Part shown: piece after piece, positions 7,640 to 14,806 of the stretch
Layout: every line of letters starts with the position of its first letter
How positions within the stretch are numbered: position 1 is the stretch's first letter
DNA from: a virus
Strand: one strand, 5' to 3'
Length of the DNA: 21,181 nt
Virus record (IMG/VR): IMGVR_UViG_3300043803_000064
Span: 1 to 21,181 of that record
Notes under the pieces: model-generated
The model's database searches: none
What the model was told of the DNA's origin: nothing
Seen by the model: the letters and a program-made list of their open reading frames with translations, nothing else
Translations under genes and position numbers: made by a program

Positions 7640-9204
7640 CCGTAGAAGGTGCCAGCGCTTGGGAATGATCCAAACGGTAGATCGGCATAATCACCAAAAC
7701 GCTTTTTGCAAGAGCTAATGCGCTTGCCGCATACATCCCGCAGTGGGTCGACCGTGCCGGTGGTCACCAAAGGTTCATTGCTGTTGCTGTAGCCCGAGGC
7801 GTACAACACTGTGTTTGTGTTGGTGTAAACGGTCAAGCCGCCATCAGCGTTGAGGGTAAGGCGGTTGTTTACGTTGCCGGTGACGCCAGTGATTTCAAGC
7901 TGTGGACCAGCTGAGTCAAGAACATCTACATCGGGGTTGTGATTTCTAAAAGGATTGCCACTGCTTAGGGTTCGTGTTGCATTAAAAACTTCGCCTTGGT
8001 ACCAAACGCCTGTGGAACTCACAATTGAATAGGAATTAGCAGACCAAGCAAACGGCAAACCCGTGTAATGCGTTGGCTCCAAAGCAACAGAACCAAAGCC
8101 AACAGTTAACCGAATTGTCTTACCGGCACTGATCGTAAAGGTGTAAGTGACAGATTGCGTTTGTCCTAAAGCGCTGGGCGAGGATCCAACCATCTCATAG
8201 CCAAAACCGCCACTACGGCCAATGCTTACATTGGTGGGATACCAGTTAATAAAGGAAACGGTGGTGGGCGAAGCTGTTGAGGCGGTGTTGCTTGCCCACA
8301 GCACTTCGCTGCCATTCCTGTAGAGGACAACGTTGCCATCGGTTTGCATCCTGAGCTGGTACGACCCACTGCCCCGAACAGTGTTGGTTGCCCAGACTGC
8401 ATTGTTACCAGGAATGCCTTGCGGGCCAGGCTTTTTGTAGACGACAAAGTTGCCGTCGTTTTGCATGATCCCTTTGTACCATCCGTTGGCAGATGTGATG
8501 TAGTCACCGTTATTTAGTGTCTCGCCGGCCGTTAGCTGGTTACCAAATGCACTTGCGGCAAAGTTGACTGCAGGTGTTGCGCCTAACGGATTGTCGTATT
8601 CGTCGTAATAATTTGTGCCCGTATAACCGCATTCAGCACTGCGGTATTTCCACTGACAGATGTTGGCAATGACTTGACGCTTTGGTGCTCTAACACCAGC
8701 TAGGTCAAAAACTGCGGCAAGCTCAAACTCAACAATCTCGCGGTTTTCAATTGCCTTACGGTCAATGTAGTAGACCTCACGGGGCATCTCCTCATTTGCT
8801 GGTGTGCCATAAGGGTTGACGCCGCCAGTGAAATTGACTGGATCCAGGAACCGGCTAAGCGTACGAATACGAATTAGCTTTGCACCTGTCAAATCATTAC
8901 CGGGTGTGATCTCATTGACGCCAAGCAACAATGCTGAAATGCTGCCGAGCAGGTTTGAAACTCGGATTCGCGGCCGTGGGAGCTGGCCATTGCCGCTGTA
9001 CTCAAAGCCTTCAGCCTGAATAGGTAGCGGTTGGTATGGCTCACCTTGCCAGTAGATATCACCGGCCGGGGTTTTCTGATTAACGCCAGCGTGAAAACGA
9101 ACTATCTCACTACTACCATGCAACTCTAAATCTAGGTGCAACTCAAAAAGCTCAATAATGGCATATGGATTAGAGCTAAGCAGCTCTCCAAACATCTCGC
9201 TCAT
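7636..9204 (-). CDS. Minor tail protein L (lambda gpL-like) with inserted B-lectin domain
   Basis: 522 residues, against roughly 230 in lambda. Residues 1-207 are gpL-like (NPYAIIELFELHLDL; YIDRKAIENREIVEFELAAV; PKRQVIANICQWKYRSAECG). Residues 487-522 are its expected C-terminus (DPLRDVCGKRISSCKKRFGD, LPFGSFPSAG). The four cysteines known in lambda gpL to hold an iron-sulfur cluster correspond to C183, C192, C492 and C499. Between the two pairs lies an insert of about 280 residues. Its first part (about 221-308) is a bulb-type mannose-binding lectin with two intact QxDxNxVxY sites (Q248-Y256 and Q287-Y295). A third, degenerate copy (N452-x-D454...Y460) appears after another beta-rich stretch at about 315-440. 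The short loop PGPQGIPG (259-266) is collagen-like. The core role is tail-tip assembly; the insert probably binds host-surface glycans. Confidence 0.93.
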   Translation of the reverse strand: MSEMFGELLSSNPYAIIELFELHLDLELHGSSEIVRFHAGVNQKTPAGDIYWQGEPYQPLPIQAEGFEYSGNGQLPRPRIRVSNLLGSISALLLGVNEITPGNDLTGAKLIRIRTLSRFLDPVNFTGGVNPYGTPANEEMPREVYYIDRKAIENREIVEFELAAVFDLAGVRAPKRQVIANICQWKYRSAECGYTGTNYYDEYDNPLGATPAVNFAASAFGNQLTAGETLNNGDYITSANGWYKGIMQNDGNFVVYKKPGPQGIPGNNAVWATNTVRGSGSYQLRMQTDGNVVLYRNGSEVLWASNTASTASPTTVSFINWYPTNVSIGRSGGFGYEMVGSSPSALGQTQSVTYTFTISAGKTIRLTVGFGSVALEPTHYTGLPFAWSANSYSIVSSTGVWYQGEVFNATRTLSSGNPFRNHNPDVDVLDSAGPQLEITGVTGNVNNRLTLNADGGLTVYTNTNTVLYASGYSNSNEPLVTTGTVDPLRDVCGKRISSCKKRFGDYADLPFGSFPSAGTFYG

Positions 9205-9536
9205 GGCTCAAATACCTCAACAAATTCAGCCTGCAAGGTGTTGTTGTTGTAACTAGTCATTTCAACAGACCATTGCATACAGATATATTTACCAGCTGTC
9301 CCGCGAGGCGGTGTCCAGTCAAAGGATTCAGAGCCTGCCCTTGCCTCTAAAAATGCCAGGATGTTGTCACGTTCACTATCAGTTCTGTTGGCAAACGACA
9401 AACGCCAAATCTTAGGATCAGTGTTCAAGCCATACCGCAAGCGCTGCTCATAGCCATCGCCAAACTGCACACGCCGCACACGTGGCTGACTTTGTTCGCT
9501 TGCAGAAAAGCTTGGCGTATAAGTAAACGTGGCCAT
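9201..9536 (-). CDS. Minor tail protein M (lambda gpM-like)
   Basis: 111 residues, close to lambda gpM. Conserved family features are visible: QPRVRRVQFGDGYEQRLRYG near the start, then IWRLSFANRTDSERDNILAF, and a FDWTPPRG motif, where the family usually has 'F.WTPP'. It is a tail-tip component added between the distal end of the tube and the L protein. It starts on the shared TAATG at the tape measure stop and overlaps the L gene by four bases (ATGA). Nothing unusual. Confidence 0.92.
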   Translation of the reverse strand: MATFTYTPSFSASEQSQPRVRRVQFGDGYEQRLRYGLNTDPKIWRLSFANRTDSERDNILAFLEARAGSESFDWTPPRGTAGKYICMQWSVEMTSYNNNTLQAEFVEVFEP

Positions 9537-12106
9537 TATGCAAGCAAGCCTCCAGGGCGCTTCTGCTTAATCAATTCTGCTTGAACTGCTGCACCAACGA
9601 CACGACCCAAGGCATTTGCATCTGAAGCATTACCTTGAACGCTTGAACCGCTTGCATCGACATTAACAACGATGCTGGTATTAGCACTGCCTGAAACCCC
9701 TAGCTTCCCGTCACGTCCACGCTTCAGCGGCATGATCGCCTCAGGGCCTGCCTCACCCATCAAGCCGAGGTTTCCAGCTCCACCATTGGCAAAGCGGAAC
9801 AAGGTAGGCCGGCTCACAACGCCACCCATAGCGAACGGCTTTATGCCATTTGCAGCGACCATGCCGTTGCCGACGAACTCAAGGGCGGCAAAGTTTGGTT
9901 TAAACAATGAGCTGCCACCTGTCTTAGGACCAAAGAAACTTGATATTGAATTAATTGCGGTGTTAATCACATAAATCTGCATCAACTGTTTGGCGATGTC
10001 AGTCAATACGCCAGATGCAATCTTTTGCAGACTTGCCCCAAAACCTTCAGCGCCTGTGATCAACGCATCAAACGCGGATGCCATACCCTGCCCGATGCTG
10101 TTGCCGATGCTGTCAGCAAGTTGCTTTTGCTTTTCTTGTTCAGCAGTGAACTGCTTGGCCGCCACTACGTTCTTGCCATATTCAGAAGTAATTAGTTCAA
10201 GCTCATTCACATAAAAAGGCAGAGCATCAATGTTTTGCTTCTGGAACGCAGCAATCTCACGTGCATATTGCGCTTGACTGGCTTGAAACCTATCTGCAAT
10301 CCCTTGCAGCTTTGCATCTTTATCAGCCTGTGAAATCTTTTCGCGTTGAATTTCAGCAGCTTCAGCAAGAAGTTTGACTCCGCGATCAATCATTTCAAGG
10401 CGAAGTTTTTCACCGGTATTCTGCGAACGTTCAGCTGCTGCTATGCGTACCTTTAAAGCTTCCTGAGATCGAAGCAAACCATTGGCAGCATTGATTGCTT
10501 GAAGCTGGCTTTCACGGCCCTTGGACGACTTAGCACCACCACCACCGCTGGCTAATGCAGCCAAGTTTGGGTCAAACCCAGAACCCATTGCATTTCCGCT
10601 TGACGTGCTGGGTCGAAACTGTCTCTGCGCCGAGCCAGGCGCATACCTACCCATGTCAGCAACAGATGGGGCAGATGCACGCGAGCTTGCTCCTACACCA
10701 TAACCAACAACCCTAGAAATTAAGCCTGCACCAGAACCTGAAAATTGGCTGGCAAGAATACCGCGAAGAGTTGGGTTTAGTTGATTCCACCACCTTGCAA
10801 TCGTATTTCCAATAGCAGCAAAATAAGACGTTGCATTTGCGCTCATTGCCTTAAAAGCTGATGCAAAGGAATTGCTCATGCTGCTGGCGCTAATTTGGCT
10901 CTTGCTTTCAAGATCAGGCAGCAATCCTTTTACATATTCAATAGCCTTTTGGGCTCGGTCCCCAAGGCCTTTCATTGAGTTCGTAAAATCATTTGCAATT
11001 ACAGATCCGATGTTATTAACCCAATTTCTAAATGCCAAATTGTTGTCGTACAGGGCTTTTGAGAGCAGGCCCAAAGCTGTGACTCCAGCAATAATCCAGC
11101 CCCAACCAGGAAGCGCGAGAATTGCAGCACCAAGGGCTCTGACATTACCTGTAAGCATTGGCATCACCCCACCAGCCAAAGCCGTCTGATAACGCAAGAT
11201 CTCCAATCCATTGGACAATACAGCGACAGCTGACACCACACCTCTAATGATTCCAGTGAGTGGCCCCCATGCGAAAGCCAATGCCGCGCCGCTAACGGCT
11301 GCACTCTTGACTACATCAGGCAAAGCGTTGAATGCAGTCACAAAACTGGTCACTGCATCGGTTATTGATTGAAGGGCTGGAAGTAGCGCAATCGTCAGGT
11401 CAGCCCCCAAGGCCCCAACCTTGCCGCTAAGGATTGCCAGCTTGTCACTGTATTCATCTGCCTTTTTCGCAAAGGCTTCGGTCATCTTGACGCTGAGGCT
11501 TTCAATGGCACTGCCACCCATGTTGAGCATGGGGATCATTTCGGCCCCAGACTTTCCAAACAATCTCAGCGCTAGAGCTGTCTTGGCAACACCGTCTGGC
11601 ATTGCCTTAAACCGATTGGCAACCTCAAGCATTACGGCGTCTGCCGATTTGAGCTGCCCGTTGCTGCCTTTGATGCTGATCCCCAATGCTTGAAATGTTT
11701 TAGAGGCGGTGGCGCTGCCACTATTTGCCTCAAGCATGGACTTGCTTAACTTCACCAGGGATTTACTGACATTCTCAAGATCAGTTCCGCTGGTAGCTGC
11801 AGCCTTTTTAAAACGTGCCAATGCTTCAACGCTGACGCCTGTTTTTTGGCTCAGGTCATACATGGCATCTCCAGCTTTGATGGTGTTCTGCACCATGCCA
11901 ACTAGGCCAGCCACGCTTAGCAGCGGCGCAAGAGTGCCCAATGCACCTGACAATCCAGCAGCAGCGCCGGTCATGCCACGCATAGCACCAGTAACGCCCT
12001 TTGCTGTTGTCTCTACAGATTGCAAGCCACGATTAAACGCGACGATGCCGTTCAGGCCATCAACCTTGGCGCTAAGCCTCAGGACTGAATCAACATTCAT
12101 CGCCAT
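9536..12106 (-). CDS. Tail tape measure protein
   Basis: 856 residues. Tape measure proteins set tail length and are ejected with DNA to help it cross the host envelope. The N-terminal third is helical (KTGVSVEALARFKKAAATSG is typical of these proteins). Hydrophobic segments suited to membrane insertion occur near residues 50-75, 265-300 and 325-350 (for example ILALPGWGWIIAGVTALGLL). A charged helical stretch follows at about 540-650. The C-terminus carries the lambda gpH-type signature (FAMGGVVSRPTLFRFANGG; LMGEAGPEAIMPLKRGRDGK). No peptidase or lysozyme domain is seen. By the usual rule of about 0.15 nm per residue, it predicts a tail near 125-130 nm. It begins after GAGG at good spacing and ends TAATG, sharing one base with the M gene. 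Confidence 0.95.
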   Translation of the reverse strand: MAMNVDSVLRLSAKVDGLNGIVAFNRGLQSVETTAKGVTGAMRGMTGAAAGLSGALGTLAPLLSVAGLVGMVQNTIKAGDAMYDLSQKTGVSVEALARFKKAAATSGTDLENVSKSLVKLSKSMLEANSGSATASKTFQALGISIKGSNGQLKSADAVMLEVANRFKAMPDGVAKTALALRLFGKSGAEMIPMLNMGGSAIESLSVKMTEAFAKKADEYSDKLAILSGKVGALGADLTIALLPALQSITDAVTSFVTAFNALPDVVKSAAVSGAALAFAWGPLTGIIRGVVSAVAVLSNGLEILRYQTALAGGVMPMLTGNVRALGAAILALPGWGWIIAGVTALGLLSKALYDNNLAFRNWVNNIGSVIANDFTNSMKGLGDRAQKAIEYVKGLLPDLESKSQISASSMSNSFASAFKAMSANATSYFAAIGNTIARWWNQLNPTLRGILASQFSGSGAGLISRVVGYGVGASSRASAPSVADMGRYAPGSAQRQFRPSTSSGNAMGSGFDPNLAALASGGGGAKSSKGRESQLQAINAANGLLRSQEALKVRIAAAERSQNTGEKLRLEMIDRGVKLLAEAAEIQREKISQADKDAKLQGIADRFQASQAQYAREIAAFQKQNIDALPFYVNELELITSEYGKNVVAAKQFTAEQEKQKQLADSIGNSIGQGMASAFDALITGAEGFGASLQKIASGVLTDIAKQLMQIYVINTAINSISSFFGPKTGGSSLFKPNFAALEFVGNGMVAANGIKPFAMGGVVSRPTLFRFANGGAGNLGLMGEAGPEAIMPLKRGRDGKLGVSGSANTSIVVNVDASGSSVQGNASDANALGRVVGAAVQAELIKQKRPGGLLA

Positions 12107-12109
12107 GAC

Positions 12110-12813
12110 TTAGCCCTCGTTTTTGTTGATCAGGGTCAGTGCAGCGCCCTCCATCACCTGCAGGTCCTCCAGCATGGAGCGCTGATCCTCTACTCCATAA
12201 AGTCTAAGCATCCATTCCACTGCTACATAATCCAAACCCAGCACACCACTCATCGACGTGCGCCATTGAGTTTGCAATCGCAGGAACATTTCAACGACCG
12301 CCCAGTTCTCCTCCAGCACCTCAAAATCAGACGAAATAGACGCCTCGTCTGTGATGATGTTGAAGGCCTGCGCTGCCTTTTCTAGATCCTTGTCTCCAGG
12401 GTCGCCGCCGGCCCAATACTCAGCGGCCTCAATCAGTTTTTTCGTTTTGCCCCTGCAAGGCTGGCAAAGTACGCCGACACGATGGCAGCCGTGACGGTAG
12501 GCACGTTCATCAGTTGTGCCTTGGCCTTTTCAGAGAACGGCACCTGCTCGGCTTTGTCGTCCAGCACCCCAGACCAGCCAACCAGAATCTCATCGGCGAT
12601 TTCCTGATCAGTGATCATGCCGTCAGTGTCGTCATCACGCTGAATAGCGCTTAGGCGTTTTTGAACGGCCTCTTGGATTTCGATGATGCGGCTTTGCGGC
12701 AGGCGCTTCAGCTCAGCGTCAAAAGTTTGCTTTTCATGCCGGCCCCCATCAACGGGAATGTCAAAGGAAACCGGCCAGCTGTAGGTGTCGGACTGCTTGA
12801 GAACAAATGCCAT
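12110..12813 (-). CDS. Tail assembly chaperone G-T fusion made by programmed -1 frameshift
   Basis: Predicted product of slipping at AAAAAAC: 126 residues of G followed by 108 residues in the -1 frame, 234 in all. After the slip the frame reads LIEAAEYWAGGDPGDKDLEK and stays open to TAA at 12110, with arithmetic that closes exactly (109 codons from 12436). The C-terminal half (ENWAVVEMFLRLQTQWRTSM, then VLGLDYVAVEWMLRLYG, then LEDLQVMEGAALTL) matches the DUF1799 / gpT-like family. In lambda, G binds the tape measure protein and the T part recruits tail tube subunits, so the G to G-T ratio matters for tail assembly. A stand-alone frame from a GTG at 12319 exists but would lack a third of the T domain. 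The stop is 3 bases from the tape measure ATG. Confidence 0.88.
12433..12813 (-). CDS. Tail assembly chaperone G
   Basis: 126 residues, acidic and mostly helical after a beta N-terminus (LKQSDTYSWPVSFDIPVDGG, then ELKRLPQSRIIEIQEAVQKR, then DEILVGWSGVLDD). This is typical of gpG-type chaperones that coat the tape measure protein before tube polymerisation. The codons CGA-AAA-AAC immediately before the TGA stop contain the canonical slippery heptamer A AAA AAC, so a fraction of ribosomes should shift by -1 and make the longer G-T protein described separately. The gene is between the tail tube and tape measure genes, as in lambda and most siphoviruses. Confidence 0.88.
   Translation of the reverse strand: MAFVLKQSDTYSWPVSFDIPVDGGRHEKQTFDAELKRLPQSRIIEIQEAVQKRLSAIQRDDDTDGMITDQEIADEILVGWSGVLDDKAEQVPFSEKAKAQLMNVPTVTAAIVSAYFASLAGAKRKN
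12436..12442 (-). promoter_or_regulatory. -1 ribosomal frameshift slippery heptamer A AAA AAC
   Basis: On the minus strand the gene G reading frame ends CGA AAA AAC TGA, so the heptamer is in the correct register (X XXY YYZ) and the zero-frame stop follows directly. Eight bases downstream, a GC-only 5-bp stem could form (GCCGC at 12427-12423 with GCGGC at 12408-12404, 14-base loop), with a competing GGCC/GGCC pairing in the same place. This is a candidate stimulatory structure at the usual distance. The heptamer is seen directly; its efficiency and the structure are inferred. Confidence 0.88.
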
Positions 12814-12827
12814 AGGGCTAGCTAGGT

Positions 12828-13763
12828 CTAAGTAAAGCTAAGCGCAAAGTCGTCGTTCCCAGCAGTTGTGGGGGTAGCGACGAACGGGAGGTTCATCATC
12901 TGAACACCGTCATTCTCCGAATAAGTCGGCGAGGTGATGTCGGACTGAGCAGAGGTGAAGGTCACCCGGTTACCGGCTGTGGTGCCGTGCAGGAAACTCA
13001 CGCTGCCGGTGCTGCTGCCCAAGGCCACGGTGAAGAAGTCCTTCGCTGCAATGGTCGGCGCTTCGATCAGGCAGGAACCAGCAGGCTTGCGATCCGTGAT
13101 CAGCACCTCACCTGTGGAGCTACCAACCAGCTGGCGGTAGACGGTGCTGTTGGCAACGTCAAAGTCAAACGACTGCAGCAGGCCGGAGTAGCCGAAGATC
13201 GAGAACGAAGAGGTGTTGCCCTGACGGAACACCAGCGGGGTGGCTTGGTTGCTGTAGGTGGCAGCTACCGGGGACACGTCGGTCGGAGCATTGAAGATGC
13301 CAACCATGGAAAAACTTAGAAGCGGGATCTGGCCCACCTCCGCCTGAATCGTGAATGAACCGCGGCAGCCAGTCAGCACATGGTTCAGCCCATCGCAGTT
13401 GTAGATGATGGTGGCGCTAGAGAAGCTGCTGCTCACCGGGGCGTAGGTCACCGACGTTGTGGCAACCACGGTCTCGGAAGTGCCGGAGGCTTTCAGCAGT
13501 GCGCCATAGCGCGGGGCCGTGCCAGCAGTCCCAGAGCCAGCCAGCTCAACCTCAAAGGTCAGCTCTGCATAGGTGCGAGCAATCAGCTGCTCACTGTTGC
13601 CCATGTAGGGCCTGATCAGATCACGGCTTACAACATCACCCGCCAGTGGGGTCAGCTGCAAGTTACGAACCAACACGGCGTCAGTGTTGGCAGGAGTCGA
13701 GCTGGTGCCGTAGGTGGCCTCGCTCTTAGCCAGGATGTACGCCTTCCGCGCAATCAGAGCCAT
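12828..13763 (-). CDS. Major tail tube protein
   Basis: 311 residues forming, by inference, the stacked hexameric rings of the tail shaft. It is rich in Ser, Thr, Ala, Gly and Val with alternating beta-strand patterns. It starts MALIARKAYILAKSEATYGT, which resembles phage tail tube proteins of the siphovirus type with an N-terminal arm and an early 'SEATYGT' motif. Position directly ahead of the assembly chaperone and tape measure genes is the universal siphovirus order. ATG 13763 is preceded by GAGGA at good spacing. There is no obvious C-terminal Ig-like domain of the kind found in lambda gpV; the protein ends soon after LPFVATPTTAGNDDFALSFT. Confidence 0.85.
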   Translation of the reverse strand: MALIARKAYILAKSEATYGTSSTPANTDAVLVRNLQLTPLAGDVVSRDLIRPYMGNSEQLIARTYAELTFEVELAGSGTAGTAPRYGALLKASGTSETVVATTSVTYAPVSSSFSSATIIYNCDGLNHVLTGCRGSFTIQAEVGQIPLLSFSMVGIFNAPTDVSPVAATYSNQATPLVFRQGNTSSFSIFGYSGLLQSFDFDVANSTVYRQLVGSSTGEVLITDRKPAGSCLIEAPTIAAKDFFTVALGSSTGSVSFLHGTTAGNRVTFTSAQSDITSPTYSENDGVQMMNLPFVATPTTAGNDDFALSFT

Positions 13764-13896
13764 TGCTCAAGTCCTCAGGTTGGGGGTCGGAGGGTTGGGC
13801 CGGCTCTGTCCGCTCAATGAGCTTTCGCTTGCCGGTTTTGGGGTCGAGTTCGTAAGAACCACCTTGGCCCCAGTATTCGTCCTTAATCGTAGCCAT
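13726..13896 (-). CDS. 56-residue small phage protein overlapping the tail tube gene
   Basis: A short frame with ATG only 2 bases after the stop of the tail terminator, so probably translated by re-initiation. It begins MATIKDEYWGQGGSYELDPK, continues with TGKRKLIERT, and has a proline- and acid-rich tail. Its last 38 bases overlap the start of the tail tube gene in another frame, and that gene's Shine-Dalgarno (TGAGGA, 8 bases ahead of its ATG) lies inside it. It fills what would otherwise be a 135-base gap in a module with no other gap of that size. No function is recognised; a role in tail assembly is a positional guess. Confidence 0.6.
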   Translation of the reverse strand: MATIKDEYWGQGGSYELDPKTGKRKLIERTEPAQPSDPQPEDLSNGSDCAEGVHPG

Positions 13897-13898
13897 CG

Positions 13899-14324
13899 TT
13901 AGCTTTCCAAGCTGCTAAGGGTTGTGCGATAACGGATTAGGTAGTCACACATGATGACGCCAGCTGTTTGATCAGCTTCGGCCATATCAAAATTAACTCC
14001 CTGTGGCGCAATGTCCATCGCATAACCACCCAAAGTCAAATCAGCCATCAGCTTTGAATGGGCTGAAACAATGATTGGGTCGGCAAGTTGGTCAGGAACA
14101 GAACCCCTAACGATGATTGCAATTCTGACGGTCAAAATCCACGTCAACGTGGGCAGACTCGTTTCAATAATTGCTTGGTCGTTGACCGCCTCTACGACAA
14201 TGGCGGGGCTTTCGTCCCTAGCAAAGGCCTCTTGGCGACTGCGATAAATCCGTGTACCCACGCCGCTAGTGCCCGTGAGCGCAGTGCGGACGGCCGCAAG
14301 GATGTTCTCTCGCTTGCTGGTCAT
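13899..14324 (-). CDS. Tail terminator / minor tail protein U-like
   Basis: 141 residues. The N-terminal helix (KRENILAAVRTALTG) and the layout (helix, a segment with SPAIVVEAV, a beta strand TWILTVRIAIIVRG, then a C-terminal CDYLIRYRTTL strand) match lambda gpU-type tail terminators, which cap the tail tube at the correct length and join it to the head. It starts inside the stop of the FII-like gene (ATGA). Lambda has two genes here (Z and U); this window has only one of comparable size, so it may carry out both steps or Z may be absent. The assignment relies on position and fold pattern. Confidence 0.7.
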   Translation of the reverse strand: MTSKRENILAAVRTALTGTSGVGTRIYRSRQEAFARDESPAIVVEAVNDQAIIETSLPTLTWILTVRIAIIVRGSVPDQLADPIIVSAHSKLMADLTLGGYAMDIAPQGVNFDMAEADQTAGVIMCDYLIRYRTTLSSLES

Positions 14325-14602
14325 GTCTTTTGCAGGCTGAGTTCAACAAATGCACCGTCATCAATCAACAGCGCCTCTCGCACCTTGTATGCAGTGCCAC
14401 CCACAGAAATGCTGTCGCCATAACGCAGGCTGCCAAAGTCACTGGCCTTGGCCGTCAACACGTAATCAGTGCTGATCACCATCCCATCAGCAGCCAGCAC
14501 GCGGCCAGGCATATCCAAGATGCCCAATGCAGAAACAGCCCCAGCGGTGCAGCTGAGGCCGAAGTCGTTTAGGAACTGATCGAGATCTTCAGACAGTGCC
14601 AT
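14321..14602 (-). CDS. Head-tail attachment protein (lambda FII-like)
   Basis: A 93-residue protein starting at ATG 14602 (MALSEDLDQFLNDFGL). The frame extends further upstream to 14668, but that would overlap the preceding gene much more. The second half (LRYGDSISVGG, then AYKVREALLIDDGAFVEL) follows the same pattern as the lambda FII C-terminal region (a 'RRGDTLTIGEENFWV' segment followed by a 'DDGG' turn). FII-type proteins bind the portal/gpW complex at the finished head and form the platform that accepts the tail. Position after the capsid and before the tail terminator fits. The ATGA overlap with the next gene suggests coupling. Similarity is by pattern and modest in strength. Confidence 0.7.
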   Translation of the reverse strand: MALSEDLDQFLNDFGLSCTAGAVSALGILDMPGRVLAADGMVISTDYVLTAKASDFGSLRYGDSISVGGTAYKVREALLIDDGAFVELSLQKT

Positions 14603-14771
14603 CAGCTTTGGGCTTACGTGTGACCTTTGGCTTTGGCTCTTCAGCAGGTGCTTCAACAGCACGGTCAAATCGCAGCAGCTCAGCCGCTACATTGCTGTCC
14701 AGCTCATAGGATTTGCCAGCTTCAAGGTATTGGCCTTGGGCCGCGCAATCAGTTGTGATTAAAACCTTCAT
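14589..14771 (-). CDS. Small head protein in the lambda FI position (function unknown)
   Basis: A 60-residue protein starting at ATG 14771 (MKVLITTDCAAQGQYLEAGK) with a basic, proline-rich tail (KPKVTRKPKADGTV). A longer reading from a GTG at 14801 would translate the terminator hairpin itself, so the internal ATG is preferred. No Shine-Dalgarno sequence is visible, because the bases ahead of the ATG are the hairpin T tract. It sits between the major capsid protein and the head-tail attachment protein and overlaps the latter by 14 bases. Small proteins of this shape (short beta N-terminus, K/P-rich tail) are common after phage capsid genes. No specific function can be read from the sequence, and the FI comparison is positional only. 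Confidence 0.6.
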   Translation of the reverse strand: MKVLITTDCAAQGQYLEAGKSYELDSNVAAELLRFDRAVEAPAEEPKPKVTRKPKADGTV

Positions 14772-14775
14772 AAGT

Positions 14776-14798
14776 AAAAAGGGGCGGTTGCCCGCCCC
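14776..14798 (-). terminator. Intrinsic terminator-like hairpin after the capsid gene
   Basis: On the minus strand, 8 bases after the capsid stop codon, GGGGCGG-GCAA-CCGCCCC forms a perfect 7-bp GC-only stem closed by a GNRA-type tetraloop and is followed at once by TTTTT. This is the classic form of a rho-independent terminator. It sits between the capsid gene and the next structural gene, with only ACTT between the T tract and the following ATG. It may therefore act as a partial terminator, or as a 3' stabiliser giving extra capsid mRNA, rather than a full stop. No promoter is evident downstream. Confidence 0.8.
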
Positions 14799-14806
14799 CA
14801 CGTCTA

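Noticed and set aside
12110-12319. An independent 69-residue T gene starting at GTG 12319
   Set aside because: The domain similarity begins upstream of that codon, and the -1 frame from the slippery site is open across the whole gap, so a frameshift product explains it better.
14589-14801. A longer 70-residue version of the FI-position protein starting at GTG 14801
   Set aside because: The extra codons are the terminator hairpin and T tract; ATG 14771 gives a natural start.
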